Shown here piece after piece: positions 1 to 10,200 of a stretch of DNA of 64,000 bases. Source of the stretch: Petrosia ficiformis (lineage: Eukaryota > Porifera > Demospongiae > Haplosclerida > Petrosiidae); the NCBI GenBank assembly GCA_947044365.1, contig OX345636.1, positions 57,825,746 to 57,889,745 on the forward strand, given 5' to 3'. A program made the position numbers and the translations under genes. Within the stretch, counting starts at the first letter, position 1; the number at the start of each line of letters is the position of its first letter. Under the pieces are notes generated by a model. It did not search any database, was not told the origin of the DNA, and saw nothing but the letters and a program-made list of their open reading frames with translations.

Positions 1-979
1 TCTTGACGGGTTGTATCTGTGAAATGGTGACATGAAATTGGTCAGCGTCGGTTTCCCATTGTAGACCAAGGGTTTTGGTGGATCCTTTAACTTCAGCAAT
101 TGAATGTGTGTCTCGCACATCTCTCAGCTCTGGTTTTATGTGTTGTAGAACAGCTGGGTCATTGGAGTTCCATTTGTGTAGCAGGAATCCTCCTCTGGAG
201 AACAATTGGTGTAACTCCTTCTGAAGTTTGATGGCTGTCTCAACATTATCAGCTCCGGTCAGACCATCATCTACATAGAACGATTCTTCAACTGCCGTGG
301 CAGCGAGGGGAAATTCCTTGGCTAGGTTCATAGCATTCTGTTTGACACACATGTTTGCTATGAATGAAGAGGCTGCCACACCAAATGTGACTCTAGTCAT
401 CCTATAATCTCGAACAGTATCAGTGGGTTTCGGTCTCCAGACAAATCGGTGCATGTCACGATCAGATTCTACGAGCTCTACGGCTCGATACATTTTACTG
501 ATGTCAGTTGTGACGGCGATTCTCTTGAAACGAAATCTTAGAAGTACGTCGACTAGTGGTGGGTGAACAGTTGGTCCGATCAATAGCTGGTCATTGAGTG
601 ATACTCCGGATTCAGTCTTTGCTGAAGCATCGAACACGGCTCGCACCTTTGTAGTCGTGCTCGATTCCTTATGTACAACATGCAAAGGAAGATAGAATAC
701 TTCAGCTTCAGGTTTCATCAAGTCTTTATTGGGAACAATTTCCGCATGTCCTAGATCAAGGTATTCTTGCATGACTGCCGTAAATTGTTGGTGTTGATTT
801 TTCCTCTGGAGAGACTGTTCCAAATACATGAGTCTTCTCACTGCTTGCGATCGAGATTCACCAAGAGGTTCAACACTGGTCTGCTTTGGGAGTGATACGA
901 CAAATCGACCTTCAGTATTCTGGGAATGATTTAGCTTGAAGTGCTTCACTACTTCTTGTTCTTCCAAGGACCATGATGT
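1..979 (-). pseudogene. BEL/Pao reverse transcriptase, partial
   Basis: After the TAA at 980-982 the same minus-strand frame stays open to the window edge (about 326 codons). It carries an RT fold: a fingers region near 700, AVFDASAKT near 625, TDISKMYRAV (catalytic motif A) near 490-515, and the catalytic box YVDDGLTGAD with YVDD at 266-277. It lacks its own ATG at the junction and would have been translated as part of a Gag-Pol polyprotein. RNase H and integrase would lie beyond the left edge. Confidence 0.85.
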
Positions 980-2578
980 TTAACTTCCTGGTTGTTCTTC
1001 GATTTCCCAAAACTTCCTCAAAGCGTCATCATTTGAACTGATTATGGCGGAAACATGATGAGACGTAACACAGAATTGGGAAGCAATGGAGCTGGTTCTT
1101 CCTGAGAGGACCCAACCAAAGATAGTCTCAAACGCAGTGAGTGATCCTGGTGGACCTGACCGCCGGCCATGCAGCATTGTATCGGCATAAACATCGACAC
1201 CCAATAAAAGATCAACCTTTCCAGGGACGCCAAACTCTGGGTCAGCCAATGGGATATTAGATAAGTGAGTCCAGCTCGATTTCTGAGGTACAGGGTGGAT
1301 TGGAAGATCACACGTAACTTGTGGGACAATAATGGCCGCGAGTGACAAATGATTCTCAGGAGAATGAACGGGTGAGACATTGATTGTAGCAACAGATCTT
1401 GACGGAGAATGATTCGTCAGTCCAGCAATTCCTGAGATAGTAACTTGATGTCGAGATCGAGGTAAACTGAGACTTTGAGCCAAACGCTCAGACACGAATG
1501 AGGTAGATGATGCGGAGTCAAGTAAACCACGCACCTTCACCTTGGATCCATCAGGAGCGTTAATGAATGCTCGAAACGTCATGAGCAAAGTATCAGGAAT
1601 GACTCCAGTTGCAGTATTACTCGACACGGTTGATGTCTGTGGCGGATTACTGGATGATACATGGGGATCCACATGTAATAGCGTATGATGTTTTTTCTGG
1701 CAATTTCGACAGTGATGAGATGATCTGCAATCCTTTGCAACATGACCTGGCTTGAGGCAATTAATACAGAGCTTATGGTTCTTCACAAATGCAAATTTCT
1801 CAAGGTGAGGAAGGTCCTTGAATTTGAGGCAATGATACAATGGATGTATCTCAGTTTTGCAAACGACACAACGGTTATCCGATGATTTGGTACTAGCAGC
1901 AAATGACAGAACGGACTTCTTGTAGTGGTTGTCAGTCTTGTGTACTCGTTTGTACACTGTGGATGATTCAGAGGCTCTGGCACGAAGATCAATGAATTCC
2001 AACAATTGCGGGTATTGTGGCACTTCAACAGCATCGTGGGTGTGTTTTTGCCACTCAAACATTGTGTCAGGATCTAGTTTTAGTTGTATAAGTGAGGTGA
2101 TAAACTGGCTCAATGGTTCACAAGTAGCTACATCCAGAGCACGCAGGTGTTGTTGAAGAGTATCATGGAACCAACGAAGTTCTTTTCCACTACCTTCCTT
2201 CAATGGAGAGATCTCTGTAATAATCCTGACATGACTTTGATGGATGAGTCGTGGTCTATCGTACCTTGACTTGAGGCATTCAACGGCTTTAGCGTAGTGT
2301 TCACTAGTTCCGGATAGACCTTCAATCACATTCCTGGCCGATCCTTCCTTTAGAGCATTCTGTAAATAAACAAATCTTTCGGCGTCAGTGAGACTGGAAT
2401 TACTATCGATCGAGATGGTAAATTGTTCCCAGAAGTGAGTCCAGTTCAGGATGTTGCCATCGAATGTAGGTGCTTCAAGCTTCGGAACCTTGAGTCCCTT
2501 GGCTTCTGTGGAGGATGAGAGGGCAGCAATGTTATGAGCAGTATCACAAGGATTGAGCAGCTTCTTGATTTTGTGATT
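980..2578 (-). pseudogene. BEL/Pao gag zinc knuckle and retropepsin frame
   Basis: This frame is open from 2578 to a TAA at 980-982. It starts with the Pao gag core (KVPKLEAPTFDG...WTHFWEQF, the DUF1759 pattern). A CCHC zinc knuckle, CINCLKPGHVAKDC, lies at about 1728-1768. A retropepsin active site with DSASSTSF lies near 1505-1525, and the downstream LLLGVDVY motif is typical of Pao proteases. The protein would process the polyprotein and package element RNA. The TAA separates it from RT, which continues in the same frame, so the stop looks like a single nonsense mutation. Confidence 0.8.
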
Positions 2579-3180
2579 TTATTTCTGAGTATAGACGCCA
2601 TAGTTCATCTTCCTCTTCCAACTCGAGGCTGGACAAATCATTGTAGCACAGAAAGATCTGCTCCTTGAGGCTTGATAACTCTTCCTCATGTGATTGGATT
2701 AATGCTAGATCGTCTGTTTCAGATGGTAAATGTTCAATAGCAGTGCTTGTGGTGTTTAGAGTTTCTTTCAAGTGGCGCAATTTCCTTGATAGAATCTTGC
2801 GCTTCCAATACGGTAGGAGTTCCAAGAGTAGCTAACAGTGTTTCAATACGAACGGTAAGAGCATCAACATCGTCATCATGCTTGTCCATTGTGGCTTGTT
2901 CAGCTGTTAGAGTATCAGCATCACTTTCATTGATCGCAGCGATGATATCAAAGTGTTGAGTCTTGAATTCACCGTCTAACGTATTTAGTCTGGTAGATAG
3001 ACGTTGAGCGTGACGCTTTGCTTCTTCTCGATCAAGCATCTCTTCTACCTCCGTCAGGCGATTATTGAGTCTGGTTATGGATGCACGAACTACACCTCTT
3101 TTTCTACGTAGTGCTGAGATGTCACTCATCTTGACAATGGTAAATAACAGATACAATAAAGATAGTTTATAACGTTCCAA
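2544..3180 (-). pseudogene. BEL/Pao gag N-terminal region, frameshifted
   Basis: Two overlapping reading frames cover the start of gag: 3180-2734 (148 codons) and 2825-2544 (93 codons). Both are rich in Glu, Lys and Leu with heptad-like spacing, as expected for the coiled-coil N-terminus of Pao gag proteins. The second starts inside the first in another frame. A further shift near 2544-2578 is needed to enter the zinc-knuckle frame. Two indels in one gene argue for decay rather than programmed frameshifting. In the first frame the ATG just before SDISALRRKRG is a plausible native start; the residues upstream of it look like leader sequence. Confidence 0.65.
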
Positions 3181-3213
3181 GATCAGCTATACGGTAACCA
3201 GTATTCGAAGTAT

Positions 3214-3229
3214 CCGGTTCGGCGGACCA
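3214..3229 (-). other. Primer-binding site of the BEL/Pao element
   Basis: Three bases inside the LTR end, the minus strand reads TGGTCCGCCGAACCGG. This is complementary to a tRNA 3' end terminating in CCA and is where tRNA-primed minus-strand synthesis would start. The donor tRNA was not identified. Confidence 0.55.
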
Positions 3230-3233
3230 ATAA

Positions 3234-3423
3234 TGTTTGAGCCAATCTTTGGAATCCAAAGTTTTATTGCAGTTCAATGAGACTTGATATAATATCCAAA
3301 CAACAAAGTATAAAACTATATATTATGATAACTACAACTTATTTATATACAAAAAATCAAAGAAAGTTCTAGAAGGGCCATGTGAGTGGTGTGACATCTA
3401 GTAACATCTAGTGTTAAACCACA
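3234..3423 (-). repeat. 5' LTR of the BEL/Pao element (outer boundary approximate)
   Basis: On the minus strand the segment begins TGTGGTTTAAC and ends GGCTCAAACA, giving TG...CA ends of about 190 bp. It contains a TATA-like stretch near 3350 and an AATAAA signal near 3270. The inner end is fixed by the adjacent primer-binding site. The outer end is chosen only from the TG dinucleotide, because the partner LTR is outside the window. Confidence 0.5.
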
Positions 3424-5139
3424 AGTATTGAGCAATGCTTGCAGCAAAGGCAAGCCTGTGGCATACAATAAGTACTAAAATAATAAATTGCTTACAAGTG
3501 AATAAATGAACAATTAAACATTACCTCTACATATACATGTATAACTCTCCCATTTTATATAACTAGAGTCTGTAACTTACATGTACTTTGCTGGAAAGAA
3601 GAGTTGTTAAGAAAGCTACACATGTATAGATGTTAAATGTATATATGATGCACTATCAGCAGGAACATATATAGCAAGGCGGGAGCTTAAAAGTTTAGTA
3701 GTCTAAAGGGCAACACCCACACCTTTGCTTATACCTGTGTAACTTCACATTTTACACAACACAGACTTCTAACTTCCTTAATTAGACAGGGGAGCTTCTA
3801 ACAAAGTCGTAGATACCAAATACATGTATATGTACATGTACATGCTTCGTTAGTCAGAGGAAAGCAACAAAGTGAGTGTTTGAAAGAGCAGTGGTCAGTG
3901 CCAACAGTCATGAGGCTAATGTGCTATGCGTTTTACATATATGTACATATTATAATTAAAATATTGCCGTAATTATAATGGTGGAACATACTTAGCACAT
4001 ACGTACTACAATAACACTGTGTGAACTATTTATTGAGGGCTACTGTATACAAGAATGTGTACACATGTACGTGTCTAGTAATTACATGTAGTCTGATGGC
4101 ATTGCCTCTTCACTGGTAGGAGGAAGGGTCTGGGACGTACATGTACATGTATATTACCAGATTACTCAACCTCAAACCACACTCTTATAAGCTCCACCTC
4201 ACATGTAACAAATACATGTACAATGTTCAATGTACTGTAAATTGGGAGGGTATAAAACCCGGAACAGAATGAAACTGAATGTGGAATGGAACGGAACGGA
4301 ACCGAACTGGAAATTGATAACTATTATTATATGTTTGGTAATTGAATTTAATATGTAATTTTAATATTATATCGTGTGCAAAAAAAAAACAAAGTTTGTA
4401 CCTTCATTAGTGGAATATTTACCTACCAAATGTGAAGATTCTAGACTGAACAAGTGTACATGTATAAAGATGAGAGGTGAACAGCTCATTATTCTTTGTA
4501 ACAATAATCAATATTGACATACAATGAAACAAAAGTAGTTACATCATATACAGTAACTTATTAAGTAACTTAACAAATACATGTACAGTACATAGGTAAC
4601 AAAGTATCTACATAAGTGACATATAGCAACTCATTAAGTATCACTTACAATGTACATTGTGTAAATAAATAAGTAACGTCATACGAGTAGTCTTGTCACT
4701 GGAATCTTCACATTTGATAGGTGAATCTTCCATCAATAAAGGTACACACTTAGATGTTTTGAATGGTGGTAGTAGAGGTTGTGGTGATGAAGATGATGAC
4801 AGAGTGATATTCATCGCTATAAATTAAAACGAGTTCAGACGTCATTCCTCTCTTTCTTCCTTGTTTGTCTTGATTCACTTTTATACTTGTAACCAAATTT
4901 TATGTACCTTTAATAACTCACTATTCAGCCATTTTGTACAGGAAGCCAACAAAATTTTGAATTCATGATACATGTATCTCATCCTGGATATCAAATTTGA
5001 TTGACTTCCTGTACAAAATGGTGGAGTGGTTACCAATTGTAGCTAATCATTTGATCAAAATTATTTTGTAATAGAGTACAACTTGTCCATTTTTGTAATT
5101 TCAGTAGTTTATTAACCAATGATCTAAAGTTATTAATAC
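3424..5139. other. Non-coding, one dispersed repeat and one possible exon
   Basis: Mostly AT-rich DNA with TACATGTA palindromes. Bases 3690-3910 resemble the minus strand of 28100-28280 (shared AAAGTCGTAGATACCAAA-type block and AGCAGTGGTCAGTG), so this is a dispersed repeat. An inverted repeat built on CCATTTTGTACAGGAAG lies at about 4929-5030, and the same motif recurs near 41705. Confidence 0.4.
4660..4814 (-). CDS. Possible Ser/Pro-rich first coding exon
   Basis: The minus strand opens with ATG at 4814 and reads a Ser/Pro-rich stretch (MNITLSSSSSPQPLLPPF, later MEDSPIKCEDSSDK). It reaches a good donor, GTAAGT, near 4655-4660. Composition looks like a disordered N-terminus rather than random AT-rich DNA. 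No partner exon was found, and an upstream TTTATAG could equally be an acceptor. I do not recognise it. Confidence 0.25.
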
Positions 5140-5906
5140 TAGGGCCGGGCGATAGTGATGGCAGTCTGACTATTAATTGTTATCGTCAGCACTATTATTG
5201 TGATAGTGATAGTCAAAATTCTCTATCACTATAGTAAACATGTGGGATTGTGCATGCACATGTGCACACTAATCACCACACCCACATTGCAACTTGTGGG
5301 AGAAGTGTAAATAAAATGGCAACTGATTCTACAAGTGACGTAGTTCTAGATTGTGAACCAGAAGTTCTTCCATTGGAAGGTTCTAAGCATAAATAAATTA
5401 AATTGTTCCATCGGGGTGTAAAATTAGGGCACAAATGGGTTAAACCTGATAAAGTCAAACCCTAATCATGGTGTAGAATTAGGGCAAAATGGCATCTGAT
5501 TCTACAAGTGACGTAGCTCTAGATTGTGAACTAGAAGTTCTTCCATTGGAAGGTTCTAAGCATGATGTTTAGCAGTATTTCTGTTTACCTGTAATAGAAG
5601 GAAATGTGCAGAACCAGATAATCCTACATGTAGGTTGTGAATATAAAAAGAAAATCAAACATTCTGGAAATACTTCCAATATGAGATTCCATTTACTGCT
5701 ATGTCAAAATTACAGACTCCTAGTAGCAAAATAGTAAACAGAAATCTACTGAATCAAAAAACTGTCCCTTGAATCCCATACTACTATACCAAGAAACTAA
5801 AAAGGGAATTGTGTTTATTATACATGTATGTTATGATAGTATTCACTGTCATTTCAGTAATTATAACTATCATGATAGTAAAATAATTCACTACTGCCCA
5901 GCCCTA
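5140..5906 (+). mobile_element. hAT-type element with BED zinc-finger remnant
   Basis: Ends are TAGGGCCGGGCGATAGTGAT and, reverse-complemented, TAGGGCTGGGCAGTAGTGAA, a good hAT-style inverted repeat. Flanks are ATTAATAC and ATTAATTA, an imperfect 8-bp duplication. The right half encodes a BED-like zinc-finger pattern ending in GNTSNMRFHL (compare the NTSNLRxHL signature of hAT/ZBED proteins) with stops. A block of about 80 bp containing GATTCTACAAGTGACGTAG occurs twice (5312-5385 and 5490-5563). The transposase core is missing, so it is a deletion derivative. Confidence 0.65.
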
Positions 5907-6882
5907 ATTAATTAATACACACTTACAAAGCAAGTAGCCCCATCTTAATCAATCTTCCAGCTTGTAAAAGTTTGATATACATGTACATGTACATGTATAC
6001 ACTTGTCCTCACACCCCTTCCTCATTATGTAAAATCAGTGGTAACACCAGAAGTAATTATACAATAACACTTTAGCTCACTATATAGTTGATAATCTTTT
6101 CAGTGAGTACATACATTACTCAATGAATGAGCCTTCCATAGTAGATTCTTAATCTCTCATACATGTACATGTAATTATAAATTATTGTTAATCTAAATTG
6201 AGCTAACCTGTAGTATTGAGCAATTATTGAATATTCTAATAAATGAACATCTTTAGAGAGTTCAATTTATCATGTACTGTATGATACAAAGATCATGATG
6301 ATCAACTGAATAAAGAGTGTGTAACATATAAAAACAAAAGAAGGGCTAAGCAATACTGGAAATTATTTGTTGTACTTGTAGTTTATAACTACACATAGTA
6401 GCCACATTCATTAGTGATAATAATTATCTTAACTAATAAGTTCTAGTGTTGCTTAGACTTCTCTCATCTAGTCTGTTCTCTTGTATTTCAATCTTCATTC
6501 ACTGGATCATCATTCTGTTTATATTAAGTTTCTGATGATCTACTTTATTATAATATTTAGTATATGATCAAGGATATAACAAAACATTCACATATTATCC
6601 ATTGACTACATTACTGATATGAATGTACACTTGAATTGAGCTAATTATAAACCTGATACTATTTAAATATCATTAAAAAGGACATTGTTTGTATAAATTA
6701 TAATTATATGTAAATTATGTATAATAATTATCTCTTGGTAGAGATGTTTACATGTTAGTTTTCATAAACTCATCTTTAGGAATTTACTGTCACAAACTTG
6801 TTATATTTAGGAATCTATTATTAAATTATATTCATAATATTTTATACATAAGTATGTACATGTCATTTGCCTCAGGTGTCTG

Positions 6883-6913
<31 letters not shown>

Positions 6914-7218
6914 CTCATCTCAGTATTATCATGTAAATATGCTGTATAATTAAAATAATTATAGATAATAAGTGTGATTATATTTTATACATAATTATAA
7001 TCACACTTATAATTGTTTCATTACATCTCATTATTTACAGTGGGGAGATACGTAGTTTTCATATACTCATCTTCAGGAATATTTTTATACATAAGTACAT
7101 ACATGTATATGAACCTAAATATACTGTATGATTATAATATAGATAGTAAGTGTGATTATATTGTACATATATTTATAATCACACTTATAATAGCTACATT
7201 ACATGTCATTGTTTATAG
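5907..7218. other. Non-coding DNA with local duplication and a SINE tail
   Basis: No convincing exon was found. The block 6750-6860 is partly repeated at 7015-7110 (shared TTTATACATAAGTA...). A hairpin around 6985 (AGTGTGATTATA and its complement) recurs near 7170. Bases 6870-6935 read TTGCCTCAGGTGTCTG followed by a (CTTT)n tract, the tail of the tRNA-derived repeat described at 43.8-44.6 kb. Confidence 0.45.
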
Positions 7219-10200
7219 AACGGAGAGACAGCTCTGGATATAGCAAAAAGAAGAGGAAATAAAGGATGTGTGGAATTACTAGAAAAGGCTATGGTGTGTA
7301 AAATAATGTAATTTTCATTACTTGTCATTACATGAATATAATGTATAATGTATATTTACATCACTACACTATCAGGGTTTCATTTTGAGGTGTTGGGAGG
7401 GGTCATTAGCCCCCCCTTGCTAGAGTTTTGTGCCCCTTTGAAATTGTTTTGCCAATATGCACACTATTATAGCCCTCTATGTCGCTCCTCCAAAGTCTTT
7501 CAAATTCAATAAATTTTCTAAATGAAAGCCTGACTAATGTGACTATACTATAAAATTATTATGAGTGAATTATTTATACATTCCTAATCATATAAACCTA
7601 CTCATATTTGTATAGTGATTATGTTTATTATTAGTACATTAAAAAGTCTGATTCTGTTACTAGTATTGAGATTTGGTAATTATTTCCTTTTAGAAGAATC
7701 AAAAAGTTGATAAGCATTTGGATAAACCTGGTAGGTAAATATGATATTGTTTTATTGGTTATATACACATGTACATGTAGATTGTATTATTAGTAATTGT
7801 TGTAATGATTGTAATAGTTATCAGGTCTGGTCTTTGGCCGTGTTGTGTCAAGCACTTTCTAGGCTTAAGCACAGTTTATGAAGTTCTTTAATTGAAGTGC
7901 TTCAAAGCCCTTTGTCAATTTAAGCACAAGTGCTTGTGTTAGCATTTAAGCACAATTGATAATTGTCAGTGCTTGTGCTTACGTCTTTTGTAGTTACATG
8001 TACATGTATATTCTGCAAATATTCATATTGACCACTTTTCCTTGCAACTAAAAGGGTATACAACTTTCAGACCCTTATCAGCACATGTGTGATAGCAGGT
8101 GTATGATAAAAACAATGGCAGCTGTATAGTAGCAAAGAAGCTACCCATAATATTTGAACAATTAATGTTTATTAGGTCTAATTAAACAATGAAATAACTA
8201 CATGTATTATAACTGTTGCTAGTTTAAATGATTTCATTGAAAATGCTTTAAAGTAATTAAGTACTCTAACAAAGGGCTTGTGCTTGTGCTTGCATTTGGG
8301 CTTGTGCTTGTGCTTGTGCTTATACTTGTATTTGTGCTTGTACTTGTGCTTATACATTTGTACTTGTACTTATACTTGTGCTTGTGCTTGTGCTTGTACT
8401 TCTACTTCTACTACTTGTGCTTGTGCTTATACTTCTACTTGTGCTTGTATTTGTACTTGTGCTTGTGCTTGTGCTTGTGCTTGTACTTGTGCTTGTATTT
8501 GTGCTTGTGCTTGTACTTGTGCTTGTGCTTGTATTTGTACTTGTACTTGTACTTGTATTTGTGCTTGTACTTGTGCTTGTGCTTATGCTTGTACTTGTGC
8601 TTATACTTGTACTTGTGCTTGTTTTTGTGCTTGTGCTTGTGCTTGTGCTTGTATTTGTGCTTGTGCTTGTGCTTGTACTGGTACTTGTGCTTGTACTTGT
8701 ATTTGTGCTTGTGCTTGTGCTTGTACTTGTGCTTGTGCTTGTACCTGTATTTGCGCTTGTGCTTGTGCTTGTGCTTGTGCTTGTACTTGTGCTTGTGCTT
8801 GTGCTTGTGCTTGTGCTTGTGCTTATACTTGTATTGTGCTTGTGCTTGTGCTTGTACTTGTGCTTATACTTGTACTTGTGCTTGTGCTTGTGCTTGTGCT
8901 TGTGCTTGTATTTGTGCTTGTGCTTGTGCTTGTACTTGTGCTTGTGCTTGTGCTTGTACCTGTATTTGCGCTTGTGCTTGTGCTTGTGCTTGTACTTGTG
9001 CTTGTGCTTGTGCTTGTGCTTGTGCTTGTGCTTATACTTGTATTGTGCTTGTGCTTGTATTTGTGCTTGTGCTTGTGCTTGTACTTGTGCTTGTGCTTGT
9101 GCTTGTGCTTGTGCTTGTACTTGTGCTTATACTTGTACTTGTACTTGTTTTTGTGCTTGTGCTTGTGCTTGTGCTTGTGCTTGTATTTGTGCTTGTACTT
9201 GTGCTTGTACTTGTGCTTATACTTGTACTTGTGCTTGTTTTTGGGCTTGGGCTTGTGCTTGTGCTTGTGCTTGTGCTTGTGCTTGTGCTTGTGCTTGTAC
9301 TTGTACTTATGTTTGTGCTTGTATTTGTGCTTGTGCTTGTGCTTGTACTTGTATTGTGCTTGTGCTTGTGCTTGTACTTGTACTTGTGCTTGTATTTGTA
9401 CTTGTGCTTGTACTTGTGCTTATACTTGTGCTTGTATTTGTGCTTGTGCTTGTGCTTGTACTTGTGCTTGTACTTGTGCTTATACTTGTGCTTGTACTTG
9501 TGCTTGTTTTTGGGCTTGTGCTTGTGCTTGTGCTTGTGCTTGTGCTTGTACTTATACTTGTGCTTGTACTTGTGCTTGTACTTATACTTCTACTACTTGT
9601 GCTTGTGCTTATACTTGTACTTGTGCTTGTATTTGTACTTGTGCTTGTACTTGTGCTTATACTTGTGCTTGTATTTGTGCTTGTGCTTGTGCTTGTGCTT
9701 GTGCTTGTACTTGTGCTTTTGCTTGTAGTTGTACTTGTACTTGTACTTGTACTTGTGCTTGTGCTTGTGCTTGTACCTGTATTTGCGCTTGTGCTTGTGC
9801 TTGTGCTTGTACTTGTGCTTGTGCTTATGTTTGTGCTTGTGCTTGTGCTTGTACTTGTGCTTATACTTGTACTTGTGCTTGTTTTTGTGCTTGTGCTTGT
9901 GCTTGTGCTTGTGCTTGTGCTTGTACTTGTGCTTGTGCTTGTGCTTGTACTGGTACTTGTGCTTGTACTTGTATTTGTGCTTGTGCTTGTGCTTGTACTT
10001 GTGCTTGTGCTTGTGCTTGTACCTGTATTTGCGCTTGTGCTTGTGCTTGTGCTTGTACTTGTGCTTGTGCTTATGCTTGTGCTTGTGCTTGTGCTTGTGC
10101 TTGTGCTTATACTTGTATTGTGCTTGTGCTTGTGCTTATGTTTGTGCTTGTGCTTGTGCTTGTGCTTGTACTTGTGCTTATACTTGTACTTGTGCTTGTT

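Larger units (their letters stand above)
1..3423 (-). mobile_element. BEL/Pao LTR retrotransposon, 5' part, decayed
   Basis: Reading on the minus strand from 3423 towards 1, the order is LTR, primer-binding site, gag-like coiled-coil region, CCHC zinc knuckle, aspartic protease and reverse transcriptase. This order and the motif style are those of the BEL/Pao family. The element runs off the left edge, so the rest of pol and the 3' LTR are not visible and no target-site duplication can be checked. Two frame changes in gag and an in-frame TAA between protease and RT indicate an inactive copy. Its codon pattern remains clearly coding, so decay is probably recent. Confidence 0.85.
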
